From NCBI RefSeq assembly GCF_032062135.1, contig NC_092859.1, forward strand, positions 51,957,193 through 52,021,192: a stretch of 64,000 bases of DNA, written 5' to 3'. A program made the position numbers and the translations under genes. Shown here one piece after another: positions 34,701 through 42,665 of this stretch (the first letter of the stretch is position 1; every line of letters starts with the position of its first letter). Source of the stretch: Pyxicephalus adspersus. Lineage: Eukaryota > Chordata > Amphibia > Anura > Pyxicephalidae. The notes beneath the pieces were generated by a model that searched no databases, was not told where the DNA came from, and worked only from the letters and a program-made list of their open reading frames with translations.

Positions 34701-37700
34701 GATCAATTAATGTTTATTTCCGTAGTGGTTGAATTTGATTGACTTATATGTCTTTTTGAGTACATGCTTGCTGCCTCATGAAAAGAGTAAATTTGACTAC
34801 TTCAGTCTTTCTTGAACCCATGTTGACTCTTGGGTCTTGCAAGTCTGTAGTTACTTGGTAATGACTTTGCTTCCTTTTTAAAGATAGGTGCCACAATGGC
34901 CTTATGCCAGTGTACCATGTCCGAGATTAAAGTGTCACCAACTCCAAATTGGAAACAAAGGCTTTGAAATAACACATTAGTAAAATTTATTAGGTCACGG
35001 TGCTTTTATTAACTTTCATTTTATGTAACTGTTTTCTCAATCACATAAATTTTGAGCGAGTGTGGTTTGTTTAAGGCTGAGACAATTCTTTATTTCTATT
35101 TTGGACTTGAGCGCCACCAAATTCCTTTCAATACACAGAGCTGAAAATTGGTTTAGTACATCTGCCTTTTCTCTATCACCCAACTAAAAGTAGCTATAGC
35201 TTGTAATAAACTGTTCTCATTTTTATAAAATAATTTAAACTGTTAGGATGTCAGAATAGGTAATACTCCATCCATAGCTTGTGCTTTTTGTTTTGCAATG
35301 GGAGGGAGAGTTCACTGTTTTTCTATCTGCTGATAAGTGGGGAAAAATCCTTCATTGACTCCGTAATTCACAATGACCTGCAAGGTGCGGAAAAAACAAA
35401 CTTTAAAATCCTTACAAGGTGGTATTATTACTCTATAGATCTCCATAGATTTTTCCAGCTGTGATGCTTATTGGTGTTGCCAATCTCAAGGGGACAGAGT
35501 TTTACGGCTCTTGCAGGAATGCCCTAATATATACCAGGTTTGGAAAAATGTCCTTAAGGCTGGGTCTACATGAACGATTTTAAAAACGCATATAAACCTT
35601 CCTACCACATTTATATGCGTTTTTATGCACTTTTACAAGCGTTTTAAAGCGAATTTGACGCGAAATTGACGTGTTTTACCGCAAATTGCTGCTATTTGCC
35701 GCATACGTAAAACCCCTTACTCAATCCCTGGAAGGGTTAAAATATGTGTAAAAAAATTAGACGAGGCTTTAATTTTCAATTATTTTATTAATGTGTGTGT
35801 GTTTGTGTAACAACTTCCCAATGACAGGAGGATTTCCAGGGTTGCAATGAGCACAGCCCTGGAAATCCTCCTGACAGTGAGGGATCGCAGGGCACTAGGT
35901 GCTAAATAGGGACAAGCCTCTCCATTCACCCCTAGTGCTCTGTGATTGCCTGAGGTTTTAGGTTTCTCAGCCATTCAGCACTAGACATGAATGGGGAGAC
36001 TTGTGCCCATTCATCTCTAGTGCTCTGTGATTGGCTGAGAAATAGGAAATCCTGATGACAGCTCAAGCATCATCAGGATTTCCCTTTCCTTAGCCAATCA
36101 GGGGGCAGAGCAGTCAGCAGAGCTCTGCTATGCTAACGGCTCCGCTCCCCTGATCACTCCCGCAGCCCTAGAGGAGCTTTGACATGTATTACAGATACAG
36201 AACATGTCACATCCACTTCTCACAGGAGAGTAAAGAAAACTAAGATGGAGGTTACCTCAGAAGACTTCAAGAGTCAAAGGTTACTTCTTGTTTACCCTGG
36301 TTACGTAACCCCCTAAAGGCTACAATATACATGCTATAATAGAAACAGACCAGTAGATGGCGAACAGTAAAATACAATATTAATAAATGACCAAATGTTT
36401 ATATGGGCAGAACAGTCATGGCCCAGGCATGGTCCTAGGCTAAAGGTCTGCAACCTGCGGCTCCGGAGCCGCTTGCGGCTCTTCAGCCTCCTTGTTGTGG
36501 CTCCCTTCGGCTGCCGCGGGGAGATCTCTGATGGGGGATCCCCTTCCTCCCAAGACACTGTGAAGGAGGGGGATTCCCTATCCGGTGTTCTAATGAAATA
36601 AATCTACCACGGGGCGTGTACAATGACATCCCCCTCCTTTGAACCCCAATTCCTCTGGAATGGGGAGATGTACAAAACCAAAAATGTAGTGCAAGTGGGG
36701 GACACCTGTGACTAACACCCCCTAAAAATTAATTGTTAGGCTATCATCAGAACATAAAGACCTCTGCCCATCAAAAAAATCTACCGTTACACATTGCTGG
36801 AGGCACCTGAACCCCAATTTCTCTGGAACAGGAAGGGGGTACAGGTGAACAAAATTAGAGGTGCAAGTGGGGGACACCTGTGTAAAACTTTTAAAAGTTT
36901 ATAAACTGTGTTATGTTTTGCGGCTCCAGACTATTTTTCTTTAGTGGAACAGGAGGCAAAATGGCTCTTTTGATAGTAAAGGTTGCTGACCCCTGTCCTA
37001 GGCTCTTGAAGCTAAACTATTCTCATAGGGAAGGGGGTTGGGGCAGTGAATAGAAGTAGACCACATACAATATATGGAACAGCTGGTGGCTGATGACAAT
37101 GACCCACAGGACGCGAACATTTCTTCCTAGTCTTCTTAGATTAGATAAATAGATTAGAAAGAAAGACAGTTTTTTTTTTTTGTGTGGCCAAAAACAATAT
37201 TTCTTTATTTACTGGTTACATAATTAAATAGTGCAATTATTCATATATTAATATTATTAAACAGGATTTATATAGCGCCAACATATTACACAGCACTGTA
37301 CATTAAATAGAGATTGCAAATGACAGACTGATACAGACAGTGATACAGGTGGAGAGGACCCTGCCCCGAAGAGCTTACAGTCTAGTAGGTGGGGGAATTT
37401 CACACACAATAGGATGGGATACATTCATAGTATGAATTGTGTATACAAACAAAATGCAGATTCTAGCAGTTTTGGTGCTGGTACTTGAACATCAAGAGGT
37501 AAATAGTAGTATTGGTTCAATTACCCAGATTGTGAATGAACTACTTAGTCAAACTAGACATGGAACTCCTAACTTAGACTAGAGTAATGGTAGTATAAAT
37601 TGAGAGGAATGTCTCGGTGTGTTTCGCCTCTTGGACTTCCTCAGGGGTATTACAGAGACCATAAAGGTACTACAAGATGAACACATTACATAGTCATAAT

Positions 37701-40171
37701 TATTGAGATATGAGAATTGTGATAAAAATATGTGATATATGATACACAGTATGATGCGATTCCGTGGTTCCTGTGAATGTATTAATGTGTCACAAAGTCA
37801 ATGTTTTAAAGGAAAGAATATTGTCTTTGTTCATCTTTTTAGGGTGTGATTCAGGGAAAAGTATATGTATAGGAAGAAAGAATTACTTTCTTAAACTAAT
37901 TTACTATGGAAGTAAAAAGGAGAATTTAGTACAATAATGATAAATACAAAAGTATAACACTTATAGTCCAAATAAGATTTAGCAGAATCTGATTAAATAC
38001 AAATGGAATAATAATTAATCTAAACTGATAGGTAGAATTGGGTAACTAGAAAATATGAATTTAAATAAAATTAGGAAGATAAATGTCATATATTGGATGA
38101 TTGGATAAAATGGTGGTCTATACTTTGGTGAGTGATAGAAGATTGGTGCTAGACTGCACCCTAAAAAAGAAACCGCATGGATGTTCCCTAAAGAGAAGGG
38201 AATGAGAAAATGGATGAATAAATCTACATTAGTACAGTGTTTTCCCCAGAAAATGTTTTCAGCCGGGTGGTGGGAAGCTGTAGCTAGGTGGTAAAAAGTG
38301 GGCAGGGCAAGCCACGGCAAATTTAGTGCTCTGATATTTAGGCCAAAGGTATCTACTAACCCCTATTATTGTGTCCTGAGTTCTACCTACCCCTTTACTT
38401 CGCTTCAACTTGCTAATGCCTGATATTATGCCCAAACTGCCTAGTGTTCTATGTTTTAATTGTGTAATCCTTGTAGTAGTTTAATATTGTAATTTGTGTG
38501 GTGTAAGTTAGCCTTAGTTCACATTTGCAGTAAAAAGCTGGGTCATTTACCCCTCCTAAGTGACTACTTGGCAACTGTTAGGGATTGGTAACCTATGGTA
38601 ACTGCTAGGCACCTGGGTTTGAGGCGGTAAGTGCTGGGCTTTTTCAAGCCTAGCAGTTTTTCAAGCAGCAGTGGTTCCTAGGAAGAGAAAAGTAAGGGGA
38701 AATGCAACCTTACTGCCAATGTGAATTCAGCCCAAATTCAGATGTGGCCTTTTATCCATGAACTGTGAGACCCACACTTGCTCAGATTCCTTCTTCTTTC
38801 TGATGCTCACTGTTTCTCCTAATAGGTAGAAACAGAGGGAACTAGATTCTTTATATGATAGGCTTTCCCATATATCAAAAATATATTCATTCAGGTATGT
38901 TTTGTAGGGAGGATTCTCTCAATTTCATTTTAAATAAATAAGCAGTTTTGTCAAAAACAAATGCATTGTCAGAGCTGTAGATGAGGTCTAGCAGTGTAAA
39001 ATTGTCTTCCTACCAATTGCAGAGATGAATAAGGCGAAACTTTTGTTCCTCTAGAATACTGAATACCATCCCCATCAGGCATTTTTCAGCACAGCCCACT
39101 TGGAGTGCTGTGAGAGGTGAGAAGGTGTGCACAGGCATACTATCCAACCTGCATTCCCAGAAGTTATGCAATCTGCATGTTTTTGAGACATTGAGCTGAA
39201 TCAGATATATATCAATTAGATACATTTCCCTGTAATTTAGCTGCCAAGATAGTTTCCTGTGAAAATTAAAACCATTTTAGCAACACAAAGTTTTGGGAAA
39301 CGCGGCAACAATTTTTTCACATTCCCATTGAGGCCTGAGCATAATCAACACAGTCCTTTAGAAAGTTATATTTTTCTTAAGCATTTCCTTTTTTTCTGTA
39401 TCTGAGGCATCCGTTTGCCACCACCCTTTTCACTCCCAACATCCATTGCCTGGAATTTTCTGTTTGTGTGTAATATTATCTATAATATCTATATTGGTCT
39501 TTTTATCTACATTTTTGCCTGTTTATGTTGTATTCTATGGGCCTCCTTTCCTAATCCACTTTTTGCAAGAATTATATCTTGTGTAATAGGTTTGCTACAA
39601 TGACTATGGTCAAAACTCTAAGTGGTGCCTTAGCCAATTACCCACTCTTGGTTTATTTACAACCTTTCTGTGTAAAACACAGGAGGGATATAAACCAAGA
39701 GCAGTTTCTTAGTTTTCTGAAAAGTCCTAGTTGTGTATTGGCTCAGAGCAATTTTGGCCATTTTTTTCTGTTTACTTTGTGTAATCATCCCATGTGTTAT
39801 TACTTTTACTTTTGCAGACTACCTATGCCTTGTGTTTCTTCTTAACTTTTTTTTTTCTATTGCAAGTAATGTAGTCTTCACAAAAGTACATTAGATGTAA
39901 ATTTGTTGAAAACATAAAAAAAATTAAGCTTAACTCATTTAGTGGCATTTTTCAGCATTAAGCCAGTGTATGTTTGTGTAAAGGACTTACTGGCTTTAAA
40001 CTTTTAAACAAAGTTGTATACATTAAATTTATTATCACAGCAAAAAGTTGGAAAGAGTTTGAATGTTATGCATATTTTATTTTACAGGAAAAGAAGGCTT
40101 ATCTGGAGCGAAGTGTAAAAAATGCTGAAGATAACATTAGAGAAATGCTGATGGCCAGAAGAGCGCAGTAA
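16739..40171 (+). CDS. PFDN1: Prefoldin subunit 1 (four coding exons joined)
   Basis: The CDS is join(16739-16771, 20313-20479, 32693-32777, 40088-40171): 369 bp, 122 residues, the normal vertebrate length. Prefoldin is a cytosolic hexamer that hands unfolded actin and tubulin to the CCT/TRiC chaperonin; PFDN1 is a beta-type subunit. The protein begins MAAAVDLELKKAFTELQAKV and ends SVKNAEDNIREMLMARRAQ, with the central turn MYEGVGRMFVLQTKE joining two heptad-rich helices, as expected for a beta prefoldin. All introns are GT-AG: donors gtacgg, gtaagt and gttggt; acceptors tacag, ctcag and tacag. Phases are 0, 2 and 0, and the second junction splits the Met codon AT|G. The frame is intact throughout, unlike every transposon ORF nearby. 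Introns are inflated by inserted elements. Downstream there is an ATTAAA at 40263. Identity is very secure. Confidence 0.98.
16772..17249. other. PFDN1 intron 1, proximal part
   Basis: No coding sense or repeat recognised in this stretch. Confidence 0.5.
17250..18750 (-). pseudogene. hAT transposase relic (ZBED/GTF2IRD2-like group) in PFDN1 intron 1
   Basis: The minus strand gives scattered blocks in the order of a hAT transposase. At 18661-18470 there is SVRQNFDTNHSSVIKLGE. Then PLSRNTVKDRVQSMA-like sequence follows in broken frames around 18330. At 18222-17929 there is YLQCCDGGFFDQKITDGAPS and MVGATSNFIQFF, the conserved 'TDGAPxMVG' block. At 17843-17607 there is RLERFVACLDEIRLFMNEKG and MAWLTNLVFFTDFTLHFNVL, the C-terminal 'WLxDLAFLxDLTxHLNxLN' block. 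The dimerisation end is partly visible below 17600. It is disrupted by stops and inserted antisense to PFDN1. The subfamily is inferred. Confidence 0.8.
18930..19245. repeat. Degenerate hAT-like repeat
   Basis: GGTGATTCTCAGCTGGGGTT at the left, and CCCTAGCAACCTCTGGCAGA near the right in reverse sense, resemble Charlie-type hAT termini. No duplication is visible. Weak call. Confidence 0.35.
19254..20106. mobile_element. hAT (Buster-like) MITE, 853 bp
   Basis: It starts CAGCAGTCCCCAAACCCTAC and ends GATGGGCACCACTG. Flanks are GTCTATAG (19246-19253) and GTTTATAG (20107-20114), 7 of 8 identical with a central TA. The interior shares the AACCCCAATTTCTC and GGGGAG modules with the MITE at 36441-36995, suggesting a common origin. 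It holds a long hairpin at 19954-20030. No transposase. Confidence 0.75.
19954..20030. repeat. Long imperfect inverted repeat (26-bp arms)
   Basis: The arms are 19954-19979 (GCTTACACTACTCTACTATT...) and 20005-20030, with one mismatch and a 25-base loop. It lies inside the hAT MITE. Confidence 0.9.
20313..20479 (+). CDS. PFDN1: PFDN1 coding exon 2
   Basis: Acceptor TATATTTTTACAG, donor GTAAGT. Encodes the first helix and the start of the beta hairpin (AFTELQAKVIDTQQKVKLAD ... MYEGVGR). It has 55 codons plus two bases of the split Met codon. Confidence 0.98.
20632..20776 (-). repeat. (TAA)n-tailed dispersed repeat
   Basis: Starts ATTATTATTAAACAGGATTT, then TATAGCGCCAACATATTACG and CCTGCCCCGAAGAGCTTACA. 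In minus sense it ends in a (TAA)n-type tail, as LINE or SINE copies do. Other copies: 22095, 23035, 37250 and 55173. Confidence 0.85.
20777..22094. other. PFDN1 intron 2, non-coding
   Basis: Contains T-rich runs around 20995-21040, a 16-base C run at 21402-21417, a T run near 21490, and a direct repeat GGATCAAAAGTAGGTCAATG at about 20850-20880. No gene seen. Confidence 0.6.
22095..22216 (+). repeat. (TAA)n-tailed dispersed repeat, + copy
   Basis: GTGAGCTCTTGGGGACAGGG, then CTGTCTGTATTCATCTGTCA and GTTGGCGCTACATAAATCTT, ending GTTTAATAGTAG. It is the reverse of the copies at 20632, 37250 and 55173. Confidence 0.8.
22217..22769. other. PFDN1 intron 2, non-coding
   Basis: No gene or complete repeat recognised; contains short homopolymer runs. 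Confidence 0.5.
22770..22960. repeat. Dispersed repeat (three copies in window)
   Basis: CACCACCCGGCTGTTTTTGG and GGTTACTGAAGAGTTTGGTC are shared, with changes, with 33180-33310. The leading CCCAGG...TGCTGGGTG portion resembles 38236-38290. Class unknown. Confidence 0.6.
23035..23085 (-). repeat. (TAA)n-tailed repeat, truncated copy
   Basis: (ATT)n followed by AATAAACAGGATTTATATAG and then a break after GCGCC. Only about 25 bp beyond the microsatellite tail are retained. Confidence 0.8.
23086..24299. other. PFDN1 intron 2, non-coding
   Basis: Contains an open frame at 23313-23735 that shows no recognisable family and no compositional support. No repeat recognised. Confidence 0.5.
24300..24450. 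repeat. Left half of an older element split by the L1
   Basis: GGGAATGACATTTGTTAGCC and TCTTAGCCGAAACG resemble the reverse of 30105-30170 (TTGTTAGCTGAAAATTTCGT, TTTAGCCGAGGTATAACTGT). This suggests an older inverted-repeat element whose middle took the L1. Weakly supported. Confidence 0.35.
24594..25340 (+). pseudogene. L1 ORF1 (RNA-binding protein), degraded
   Basis: Segments in several frames: MAEVQDSVAQSKLKLAPSSS; MAALLQMELAKTSSSITTEV; LGAQLDLIEQKLDDPTSRVT; then LDNQIENLQNKLDDLENHSR and HSNLCIRGVPESVKDTVEAT, the conserved 'LENHSRRxNLRIRGVPE' transition from coiled coil to RNA-recognition fold. Stops at the Thr-rich break and after ILPD. Paralogue of 2158-2759. Confidence 0.8.
26450..29550 (+). 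pseudogene. L1 ORF2 (endonuclease and reverse transcriptase), degraded
   Basis: Order seen: an eroded endonuclease start; LDKSNLPKYKYPPKKSHKFS, LIDIWREMNPSTRDYSYYS and SRIDHILLPGNLV (26871-27173); the RT start KPSSAPVPDEFSN-like around 27780; VSNYRTIYLLNCHLKIMTQR at 27940; SLFADDVLMYITSPLTTFPN and LEEFERISGLRVN at 28712-28830; and a C-terminal part to 29520. The FADD catalytic pair is retained. Frame shifts and stops occur throughout. A piggyBac MITE splits the RT palm. Confidence 0.85.
28100..28371. mobile_element. Non-autonomous piggyBac MITE (right end intact) inside L1 RT
   Basis: The right end, read inward from TTAA at 28372-28375, is CCCCCCTAGCAATATTCCCG, then TGCAAAAAGCAGTAATCGGG. This is close to the right end of the piggyBac at 49439-52030 (CCCCCCTAACGGTAATCCCG, TGCAAAAAGCGGTAACCCC). 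The left part (TTTGTATTGGATTCAATACA) also occurs inverted near 44870-44925 in the TTAA element. No TTAA is visible at the left end, which looks truncated or mutated. Confidence 0.7.
29751..30165. other. Flank right of the L1; right half of the older element
   Basis: TTGTTAGCTGAAAATTTCGT and TTTAGCCGAGGTATAACTGT at 30105-30165 are the inverted counterpart of 24300-24380. No coding sequence is supported. Confidence 0.35.
30446..30760. mobile_element. MITE with ACACAC-type termini, copy 1
   Basis: Left TTAAGCCACATACACACATG and right GACATAAGTAAGCAGCCTTAG are inverted to each other. The interior (TTGGAAAGGATCTTTCACCA, GGGAAGGGGGAGAACGACGG, TTCGTTCGGACGATGAACGA) matches 41831-42170. Short self-complementary units such as TCGTTCATCGTC lie inside. 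Superfamily not certain. Confidence 0.75.
30761..31639. other. PFDN1 intron 2 with a DNA-transposon remnant
   Basis: At 31030-31160, TACTGTACAGTGATCGGCCA and AAAATATTAAAAGCACCAGC resemble the terminus of a common vertebrate DNA transposon, probably Tc1/mariner-like. It is incomplete. No other feature recognised. Confidence 0.4.
31640..31780 (-). repeat. Repeat with hammerhead-like core, copy a
   Basis: T-rich runs at 31625-31680 precede it (a poly(A) tail in minus sense). The minus strand then reads CCTGAGGAAGCCAGGTGGAA. At 31694-31714 there is a palindrome, TTCCACCTGA/TCAGGTGGAA. The GAAAC part is mutated to GGAAC. Confidence 0.4.
31781..32692. other. PFDN1 intron 2, 3' part
   Basis: AT-rich, no coding sense. 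The polypyrimidine tract directly before exon 3 (32660-32690) is nearly all T. Confidence 0.6.
32693..32777 (+). CDS. PFDN1: PFDN1 coding exon 3
   Basis: Preceded by a long T-rich tract and CTCAG. The first base completes the Met codon, then FVLQTKETIKSQLLNKQ and so on to IAELE. The donor GTTGGT is a weaker match to consensus. Confidence 0.97.
32778..33179. other. PFDN1 intron 3, proximal part
   Basis: Nothing recognised. Confidence 0.5.
33180..33310. repeat. Dispersed repeat (copy of 22770-22960)
   Basis: GGTTACTGAAAAGTTGGCTC and AAAATACAGGGGCACTAGAC correspond to the segment near 22840-22870. Class unknown. Confidence 0.55.
33311..33716. other. PFDN1 intron 3, non-coding
   Basis: Nothing recognised. 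Confidence 0.5.
33717..34197 (-). mobile_element. Tc1-like transposon, one end with transposase remnant
   Basis: The terminus GTCTTCAGAAAGTATTTATA is the typical vertebrate Tc1 end. Behind it, antisense, are remnants of the transposase C-terminal half: GGCAGCAATTAGACTTAAAT, TTTCTGCCATTCTTTGCAAG and GGTCTCTCTAGAGATGTTCG. It breaks off at 34197 against the CR1/L2 LINE; the other end is missing. Confidence 0.8.
34198..34745 (+). mobile_element. CR1/L2-group LINE 3' end
   Basis: The plus strand reads LERVQRRANKLIKRIKELSY and RRLAELNLFYLKKR, then (in shifted frames) GHFFRLKGYKFNLQIRKAFF and VKLWNRLPQKVISASTIDCF. This is the C-terminal region of CR1/L2-type ORF2. Its 3' UTR follows, with GTGATCCAGGACACATCTGA. 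It is 5'-truncated, as most LINE copies are. Confidence 0.85.
34746..35190 (-). mobile_element. CR1/L2-group LINE internal fragment (minus)
   Basis: Reverse sense includes LGDREKADVLNQFSALCIE, from the segment before the RT core. TTCAGTCTTTCTTGAACCCA is like the equivalent region near 6460. It is opposite in orientation to the preceding LINE end. Heavily mutated. Confidence 0.55.
35542..36120. repeat. Palindrome-rich repeat block
   Basis: Starts with AAGGCTGGGTCTACATGAAC, a MITE-like terminus. It contains a perfect 16-bp inverted pair (35826-35841 with 35857-35872, AGGAGGATTTCCAGGG), a perfect 14-bp pair (36045-36058 with 36070-36083, GGAAATCCTGATGA), and the direct repeat CTAGTGCTCTGTGATTG (near 35932 and 36017). 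No coding sense. Confidence 0.75.
36121..36440. other. PFDN1 intron 3, non-coding
   Basis: Nothing recognised. Confidence 0.5.
36441..36995. mobile_element. hAT (Buster-like) MITE, 555 bp
   Basis: Starts TAAAGGTCTGCAACCTGCGG and ends AAAGGTTGCTGACCCCTG. It is flanked by exact TCCTAGGC (36433-36440 and 36996-37003), an 8-bp duplication with central TA. GCGGCTC repeats lie near both ends. The interior contains AACCCCAATTCCTC and GGGGGACACCTGTG repeats. Same termini as 11976-12180. Confidence 0.9.
37150..37700 (-). repeat. Repeat with hammerhead-like core, copy b, split by a (TAA)n-tailed repeat
   Basis: A T run at 37170 is followed by an AT-rich body. The minus strand reads CCCCTGAGGAAGTCCAAGAG then GCGAAACACACCGAG at 37611-37650. 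A (TAA)n-tailed repeat occupies 37250-37388. The overall layout (poly(T), body, motif, body) resembles 53175-53660. Confidence 0.45.
37250..37388 (-). repeat. (TAA)n-tailed dispersed repeat
   Basis: ATTATTAAACAGGATTTATA, then GCGCCAACATATTACACAGC and CCTGCCCCGAAGAGCTTACA. Near full-length match to the copy at 20632. Confidence 0.85.
37701..38235. other. PFDN1 intron 3, non-coding
   Basis: AT-rich, nothing recognised. Confidence 0.5.
38236..38380. repeat. Dispersed repeat (third related copy)
   Basis: CAGTGTTTTCCCCAGAAAAT and TTTTCAGCCGGGTGGTGGGA resemble the start of 22770-22960. Confidence 0.5.
38513..38755. mobile_element. MITE with about 23-bp imperfect terminal inverted repeats
   Basis: Left GCCTTAGTTCACATTTGCAG and right TACTGCCAATGTGAATTCAG are inverted to each other with mismatches. 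No clear target duplication. Internal CTAGGCACCTGGGTTTGAGG; no coding sense. Confidence 0.6.
38756..40087. other. PFDN1 intron 3, distal part
   Basis: AT-rich and T-rich. Open frames such as 39415-39603 and 39579-39845 are hydrophobic read-throughs of T-rich DNA. No repeat recognised. Confidence 0.5.
40088..40171 (+). CDS. PFDN1: PFDN1 coding exon 4 with stop
   Basis: Acceptor TTTTACAG. Encodes EKKAYLERSVKNAEDNIREM to MARRAQ and TAA. The C-terminal helix is the most conserved part of the protein. Confidence 0.98.
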   Translation, partial: EKKAYLERSVKNAEDNIREMLMARRAQ

Positions 40172-40262
40172 CATTAGTTTTAGGTTAGCCAAAATTTAGA
40201 CATGATAAATACATGCTTGCATATTATTATATGTGTAAACTTTAACTGTATTATAAAACACA

Positions 40263-40268
40263 ATTAAA
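40263..40268 (+). terminator. Probable PFDN1 polyadenylation signal (ATTAAA)
   Basis: ATTAAA lies 92 bp after the stop codon and is followed by GAGGGGTTTTATTGG. It is the only standard or near-standard hexamer close to the stop codon. The usage is inferred. Confidence 0.5.
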
Positions 40269-40299
40269 AAATGAGAGGGGTTTTATTGGCTTGCTGTCA

Positions 40300-40980
40300 T
40301 ATTTTTTATGGGTCATTTTGTGTTTTTATTAGGCTTTACAAAAGATGTACAAAACAAAGAATACAATCTTAATACAGCAGGATGCAAAACATTTGAAAAA
40401 AGAAGGGATGTGCATTACAAAAACGTAAGCATCATCAGTTTATATAGATCTCAAATATCAGGGTCAGTGTCTCAGCTTTCTTAAAGGGGGATGGAAAAAC
40501 CAAGCTGCAGCTCTCAGGTCTAAGGGAAATAGATCAGATCCAAGGGAAATTGACCATTCTCAACTAGAGTAGAAAGTTTGCATCTGGGCACAGTTTTCCA
40601 TTCAGTTACTCAGGTCAGTATGGCTGCAATGTCCTAAAATTCAAAGTTTGCTAGGCACATACCTCCGAACTGCTTGCTCCTGCAGAATGATGTTTGATTC
40701 TTGGCCAGCTTCCACCCCATACAAATCTAATGAACAAAGAGCGAAGTGTATAAAAAAAGCACTTAGGCGGAGAGATGGGGTGGTCTGAAAAATATATAAC
40801 AATTTAGGTAGGTAGTCTATTTTTAAAAAATTCATCCTGCCAAACCATGATATTGTAAGATTACTCCAGTGGTCAAGATCCTTTGATAAACGTTTGACCA
40901 AGGGAGAGACAAAGCAAACTCTTGTTATCCTGAAGCCAGGAAAGAATACTGCTTTCTGTGGCAATTGTCCTTGGACTGTG
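40300..40980 (-). mobile_element. L1-group LINE 3' part (minus)
   Basis: The minus frame 40964-40641 reads RLSKDLDHWSNLTISWFGRM and LPKLLYIFQTTPS, the ORF2 segment after RT. Below 40600 the sequence is non-coding and may be its 3' part. It may belong with the RT fragment at 42380-42665, with younger MITEs between them. Confidence 0.6.
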
Positions 40981-40984
40981 CTAA

Positions 40985-41075
40985 TGACATTAGTTTGTCA
41001 CCCCCTTTTAAGGGACAGCTAGTGATATGACTATGAAGTCCTGTCGGCACTATATAAATTCTAGGTAATAATAAT
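40985..41075 (+). repeat. Short LINE-tail-like repeat
   Basis: CTGTCGGCACTATATAAATT followed by CTAGGTAATAATAATTTCC, a tail of the same general kind as the (TAA)n-tailed repeats but a different family. Confidence 0.5.
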
Positions 41076-41353
41076 TTCCTTAGCAATTACCATTCCCTCT
41101 CGTGCTACCTAGAGAGAAAAGAATACCTGAGCCGCTTACTCTATTGGAATTCCAATTTATGTTGTGTTTCACGATTAACAGATGGACCTTTAGTCATGCA
41201 GAGGACTATACTATGAAATGTATATCTGCTGCCCTTGGACATTAAATAAAGTACACACCTAACTTTGTCATCTCTTTACTGTCCTGAGCTCTTAATGTTG
41301 AACTTAGATGTTCTTGGGACTTACCCTTCAACATTTTTTTGTCATCACTCTTA

Positions 41354-41613
41354 CCGTGTTTCCCCGATTTTAAGACATCCCCAATAAATAGGCCACCCCC
41401 CATTTTTGAAAAAATACTTAAAATAAGACACTCACCCGTGAATAAGACATGATCTGAGATCCGATCCTGTGTGTGTCCCCTTGATGCTGGCTGCAGCACG
41501 TGTCTGCTCCTGGCTGCAGTGCAAAAATAAGACATCCCCTGAAAATAAGACCTAGGGCATATTTTGGCATTTCAAAAAATATAAGACAGTGCCTTATATT
41601 CGGGGAAACAGGG
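41354..41613. mobile_element. Tc1/mariner-type MITE, 260 bp
   Basis: Left CCGTGTTTCCCCGATTTTAA and right TATTCGGGGAAACAGGG are inverted. TA lies at both flanks (41352-41353 and 41614-41615). The interior has repeated AATAAGACA motifs in one orientation. No transposase. Confidence 0.85.
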
Positions 41614-41830
41614 TATATATAATGAATAAATACTGGTCCTCCCTGCCTATCTGATATTGCTTCTTATAGGTCCTAATGTTTACAACTTCACTTTTTCCTT
41701 ATCAGGATATGGTACACCTGTGGTGTAATTCACATTGCTTTAAAAACTTGGGATTGTTCCTGTGATGCTGAAATTGCACACTCACTGTGTACAAATCAAA
41801 GGTTCTCTCTACAAGGATCATCCACTTACC

Positions 41831-42170
41831 TTAGGCCGCGTACACACTTCCAATATTAGTCGTTGGAAAGGCTCTTTCATGATCCTTTCCGACGACTAGG
41901 CACTGCACGATGCATGAACAAGTTCTGTACAGACAGCACCGTTTTGCTCTATGCAGAGGGGAGGGGGAGAACGACGGAGCAGCACCCCATTGTGCGCTCT
42001 CCCCCCTTCCCTTGCATTACAATCGTTCGTAGTTCATCGTCTGTGGATCCGCCAGGGCGGTCGTTCGGACGATGAACGACGCGCGCTGTACACACTTCAG
42101 ATTCTCGTCCAATATCGGCCCTGTGCCGATTATCGGGTGAGAACCATAGGAAGTGTGTACGTAGCTTTAG
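41831..42170. mobile_element. MITE with ACACAC-type termini, copy 2
   Basis: Left TTAGGCCGCGTACACACTTC and right GAAGTGTGTACGTAGCTTTAG are inverted. The interior matches 30446-30760 (AAAGGCTCTTTCATGATCCT, GAGGGGGAGAACGACGGAGC, TCGTTCGGACGATGAACGAC). Confidence 0.8.
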
Positions 42171-42379
42171 AGGTGACTTGGCATTGATGTGCCCACTGCT
42201 CCTTTGGAGCCTTTCCTCTATTGTGAGCACTCTTTCTACCCAACACTTCAGTATTCTAATTATTGATATTTATATGCCATATTGATTCCCAGTGTTTTAT
42301 AATTTTTTTACTACTTTGTATGTTTATTATACAAATGTTTTACCAAGTTAAAATTAAGTTTAAACATTTTCATTAATTT

Positions 42380-42665
42380 TCATAAATTTTATTGGTATTT
42401 CTTTTGATTACTGTTTTTATGTTTGGCACAAATCCTACTTGGTCTGGTTTGATTACGCTAGATATGTAACAGGTAAGACGAGCAGCAAGTATCTTTGAGT
42501 ATAATTTCACATCTGCATTTAGTAGTGAGATTGGTCTGTAGCTAGACCAAGATAGGAGTCTTTCCCTACTTGGGTATCACTGAAATGTGGGTTTTAAGTA
42601 GGGAGTTAAAGGCTTCTAGAAAGTGGGTACTAAGGAAGGGCAGTGTAGGGCTTTATAATATTTTA
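42380..42665 (-). mobile_element. L1-group LINE RT fragment (minus)
   Basis: Reverse sense reads [18 protein letters not shown], then a degenerate '[23 protein letters not shown]' block and [12 protein letters not shown] sequence. It abuts a plus-strand L1 head to head at about 42690. Confidence 0.65.

Noticed and set aside
39415..39845. Hydrophobic open frames in intron 3
   Set aside because: T-rich DNA read as Phe/Leu/Tyr; no conserved feature.
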